The notes beneath the pieces were generated by a model. That model made no database searches. It saw only the letters and a program-made list of their open reading frames with translations, and was not told where the DNA came from. Of a stretch of DNA of 6,236 bases, positions 5,442 through 6,236 are shown in pieces. The stretch is from Candidatus Zixiibacteriota bacterium (GTDB taxonomy: Bacteria; Zixibacteria; MSB-5A5; GN15; FEB-12), in assembly GCA_030642845.1 (NCBI GenBank), contig DAOWMZ010000124.1:1-6236 (forward strand), written 5' to 3'. The position numbers were made by a program, and so were the translations under genes. How positions within the stretch are numbered: the stretch's first letter is position 1; every line of letters starts with the position of its first letter.

Positions 5442-6236
5442 TATAATTACTTTTTTAAATAATTGGATTACATCTATATGGGATTTAATGCTGGATTCTG
5501 CCCTCTTACTATTAATTGGCATATTCTTGGCGGGTATCATTCATCTGTTCCTGAACGAAAAGAATCTATCACGCTTTATTTCCGGAAGCAGTAAATTACA
5601 AGTATTCAAATTATCACTTCTTGGTGTTCCATTGCCTCTTTGTTCCTGTTCTGTTTTACCCATTGCTTATCAGTTGAGAAAGTCAGGAATAAGCAAGGGA
5701 GGGACTGTTTCATTTTTAATATCTACTCCTGAGACAGGAATTGATTCTATCTTTTTGACTTATTCTCTGATGAATCCTTTTATGACCATCATACGTCCTA
5801 TTGCTGCCTTTATTACTGCCATTGCTGCTGGATTATGGGAGTCTGTTATCCCTGAAAAAAAGAAGGTAGAAGAAAATAGTTTGAATGTTGTAACTACCTG
5901 CAATTGCTGCTCTTCAAATAATGAGGTAAATTCAACATTGCGGAGAAAATTATTAACCGCAATAAAATATGGTTTCCATGATATTTTAGGTGATATAGCA
6001 TTTTATCTGATCATAGGGTATATCCTGGCTGGTTTTGTAACTGCTCTTGTTGGATCGGAAAGTGCAGATTTGATTGAAAGTTTCTCTTCAGGCTGGGGGG
6101 GATATCTGGGAGCTCTGATAATAGGAATTCCCCTTTATATTTGCGCAACTTCATCAACCCCATTGGCAGCAGCTTTGTTAGTTGCCGGATTTTCTCCAGG
6201 TGCGGTATTGGTATTTCTATTAGTTGGACCAGCAAC
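5434..6236 (+). CDS. SO_0444-family Cu/Zn efflux permease (ArsP_1/PF03773), partial at the right edge
   Basis: The frame is open to the window end (267 codons plus two bases). It encodes a multi-span membrane protein of the permease family once called DUF318. The hallmark GVPLPLCSCSVLP has Cys70 and Cys72. It is followed by SKGGTVSFLISTPETGIDSI and IIRPIAA, typical of SO_0444-type transporters. A CNCC cluster (Cys156, Cys158, Cys159) sits in the central polar loop. The second half repeats the pattern as GIPLYICATSSTPLAAALL, with Cys237, and ends in FLLVGPAT at the edge. The family is thought to export copper, zinc or related ions; substrate here is not determined. Starts at GTG 5434 or the adjacent GTG 5431 overlap the upstream stop and preserve the expected N-terminal helix. 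An ATG at 5488 would cut into it. The missing C-terminus is probably 60 or more residues. Confidence 0.9.
   Translation, partial: MSNIITFLNNWITSIWDLMLDSALLLLIGIFLAGIIHLFLNEKNLSRFISGSSKLQVFKLSLLGVPLPLCSCSVLPIAYQLRKSGISKGGTVSFLISTPETGIDSIFLTYSLMNPFMTIIRPIAAFITAIAAGLWESVIPEKKKVEENSLNVVTTCNCCSSNNEVNSTLRRKLLTAIKYGFHDILGDIAFYLIIGYILAGFVTALVGSESADLIESFSSGWGGYLGALIIGIPLYICATSSTPLAAALLVAGFSPGAVLVFLLVGPA

Noticed and set aside
5122..5540. Frames at 5122-5421 (plus) and 5184-5540 (minus)
   Set aside because: Both overlap the TPR gene and the second also crosses into the permease start. Neither gives a recognisable protein.
6011..6235. Minus-strand frame at the right edge
   Set aside because: It is antisense to the permease region encoding the conserved IPLYICATSSTP and VGPAT motifs.

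Overview
The window is a moderately AT-rich bacterial segment with six protein-coding regions: two are cut by the window edges and one is a 5'-truncated relic. No rRNA, tRNA, CRISPR array or transposase gene was seen. The gene mix suggests a diderm bacterium of an uncultured lineage: a DUF6754-type membrane protein paired with a small membrane protein, a secreted M28 peptidase with a C-terminal PDZ domain, and a zinc-ribbon/TPR protein joined to an SO_0444-type metal permease. I would guess the FCB-related candidate phyla (Zixibacteria or similar), but this rests on recalled family distribution and is weakly held.

Left part (1-1117, minus strand): a likely two-gene operon. The upstream gene (194-1117) encodes a membrane protein resembling DUF6754. 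Twenty-one bases after its stop begins a hydrophobic protein that runs off the left edge (172 down to 1). Next comes a low-GC orphan gene (1191-1760, minus) for a single-pass membrane protein. It has a near-consensus promoter placed so close to its ATG that the transcript would be almost leaderless.

Middle (1829-2887): a plus-strand fragment of a rel/relA/spoT (p)ppGpp synthetase-hydrolase gene. It keeps the C-terminal regulatory part (helical region, CC/zinc-finger domain, ACT domain) and lacks both catalytic domains and nearly all of TGS. Rel-like sequence continues 40 codons upstream of the first usable start codon and stops abruptly at an in-frame TAA, the mark of a deletion or rearrangement. 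Downstream, between the convergent rel fragment and peptidase gene, lies a repeat-rich spacer. It holds five 8-bp tandem repeats, two palindromes sharing a CAGGAA/TTCCTG core, and a 14-bp direct repeat bracketing the block.

Right part (2888-6236): a secreted M28 metallopeptidase on the minus strand diverges from a plus-strand operon. That operon encodes a zinc-ribbon/transmembrane/TPR protein overlapping the GTG start of an SO_0444-family (ArsP_1/PF03773) heavy-metal efflux permease, which runs off the right edge. The overlap implies translational coupling and perhaps a shared role in the membrane. Promoter-like elements can be proposed in the divergent spacer for both directions.

The most notable observations are the catalytic-domain-less rel remnant, the repeat-dense spacer, and the coupling of a zinc-ribbon/TPR membrane protein with a metal permease.
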